Assembly: GCA_027485535.1 (NCBI GenBank)
Contig: JAIXQV010000090.1
Span: forward strand, 1-5,689
Reading direction: 5' to 3'
From: Oxalobacteraceae bacterium
GTDB lineage: Bacteria > Pseudomonadota > Gammaproteobacteria > Burkholderiales > Burkholderiaceae_D
DNA length: 5,689 nucleotides
The translations under genes were made by a program, and so were the position numbers. The notes beneath the pieces were generated by a model, which worked only from the letters and a program-made list of their open reading frames with translations, was not told the DNA's origin and made no database searches. This document shows, piece by piece, positions 5,369 to 5,689 of this stretch (its first letter is position 1; every line of letters begins with the position of its first letter).

Positions 5369-5689
5369 CTAAAAAAGACTCGAGGAGCCCGTACCCGGCA
5401 CCTTGTCAGTCGCAGAAAATTGCATCAACTGATGATCACGTAAACATGGTAATACGATATTGCGAAGCAAATCAGTTGTGAAGATATGCTGATCAATGAA
5501 ACTCGTTCGCGGTGTCGCTGGCAGCGATGCACATAATTGATCAAGACTATTCAGCTGCCAATCATCAGCAGCGTCGCGAACGAATAAGCAAGGGCGTGAC
5601 ATAGGGTCGGCAAGCAGCACCGGAGCGTCATGCCTCCAGCTAGCTAATAGCGCTTCCAGGGCATAGGATGCCGAACCTGCCGTCGAACC
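5369..5689 (-). CDS. Unidentified protein, C-terminal 106 residues (5' partial)
   Basis: The frame is open from the right window edge (5689) down to the TAG at 5369-5371. The GTG at 5620 that could be read as a start is internal, because the frame continues upstream for 23 more codons without a stop. The visible part begins GSTAGSASYALEALLASW, a run of small residues leading into an amphipathic-looking helix. Then come APVLLADPMSRPCLFVRDA, which reads as a beta strand and turn, a helix around SLDQLCASL, and a further segment TDLLRNIVLPCLRDHQLM. It closes with a polar Ser/Gly/Thr tail. There is no transmembrane span and no motif I can assign to a family. Codon and amino-acid composition look like those of a normal gene. 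It is probably soluble; function unknown. It is on the msrA strand, 62 bases upstream of it. Confidence 0.6.
   Translation of the reverse strand, partial: GSTAGSASYALEALLASWRHDAPVLLADPMSRPCLFVRDAADDWQLNSLDQLCASLPATPRTSFIDQHIFTTDLLRNIVLPCLRDHQLMQFSATDKVPGTGSSSLF
5371..5390 (-). terminator. Possible terminator at the end of the partial right-edge gene
   Basis: On the - strand GGGCTC (5390-5385), loop CTC and GAGTCT (5381-5376) can form a short stem of six pairs, two of them G-U, followed by five more T and then AG. The T tract contains the first base of the stop codon TAG, so the hairpin would form within the last codons of the gene. The stem is short. If real, it would separate this gene's transcript from msrA. 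Confidence 0.35.

Noticed and set aside
1..5689. A mobile or defence island
   Set aside because: I see no transposase, integrase, att-like repeat, toxin-antitoxin, restriction or phage gene, and composition is even across the window.

Overview
This window holds six recognisable housekeeping or accessory-metabolism genes, plus the 3' end of a seventh gene I cannot name. Base composition is moderate (G+C slightly above half by eye). The protein sequences (ThpR, TcdA, PdxH, Cfa, MsrA) look proteobacterial. Their style fits a betaproteobacterium of the Burkholderiales, perhaps Oxalobacteraceae-like, but this is an impression and not a demonstrated placement. There is no rRNA, tRNA, insertion sequence, phage gene, CRISPR array or toxin-antitoxin pair.

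Layout from left to right. The window opens inside thpR (+ strand, 2H-type RNA phosphodiesterase/ligase). It is missing its N-terminus, up to and including the first catalytic histidine. Its 3' end overlaps the convergent gene tcdA (- strand, tRNA t6A dehydratase) by 82 bases. Both proteins carry an Ala-rich tail, read from the two strands of the same triplet-repeat DNA. A short divergent gap then leads to a 12-TM MFS transporter (+). It is followed after 44 bases by pdxH (+, pyridoxamine 5'-phosphate oxidase) and after a further 218 bases by cfa (+, cyclopropane fatty acid synthase). Past cfa lies a terminator region of about 130 bases. It contains a three-copy 16-base repeat carrying CTTAAGCCG and several possible hairpins. 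It separates cfa from the convergent msrA (-, peptide methionine-S-sulfoxide reductase). The window ends with an unidentified gene on the - strand, upstream of msrA in the direction of transcription and open through the right edge.

How the genes work together: no single pathway links them. ThpR and TcdA both act on RNA but are convergent. PdxH makes PLP. Cfa and MsrA are both commonly linked to stationary-phase, acid or oxidative stress survival, but each has its own ribosome binding site and they face each other across terminators, so they are neighbours and not an operon. The MFS gene and pdxH could share a transcript.

I looked for a novel system and did not find a convincing one. The most interesting signals are small in scale: the dual-strand repeat-encoded tails of thpR/tcdA, a hexapeptide-repeat N-terminal extension in TcdA encoded by an 18-base minisatellite, the multi-arm terminator array after cfa, and the unrecognised partial gene at the right edge.
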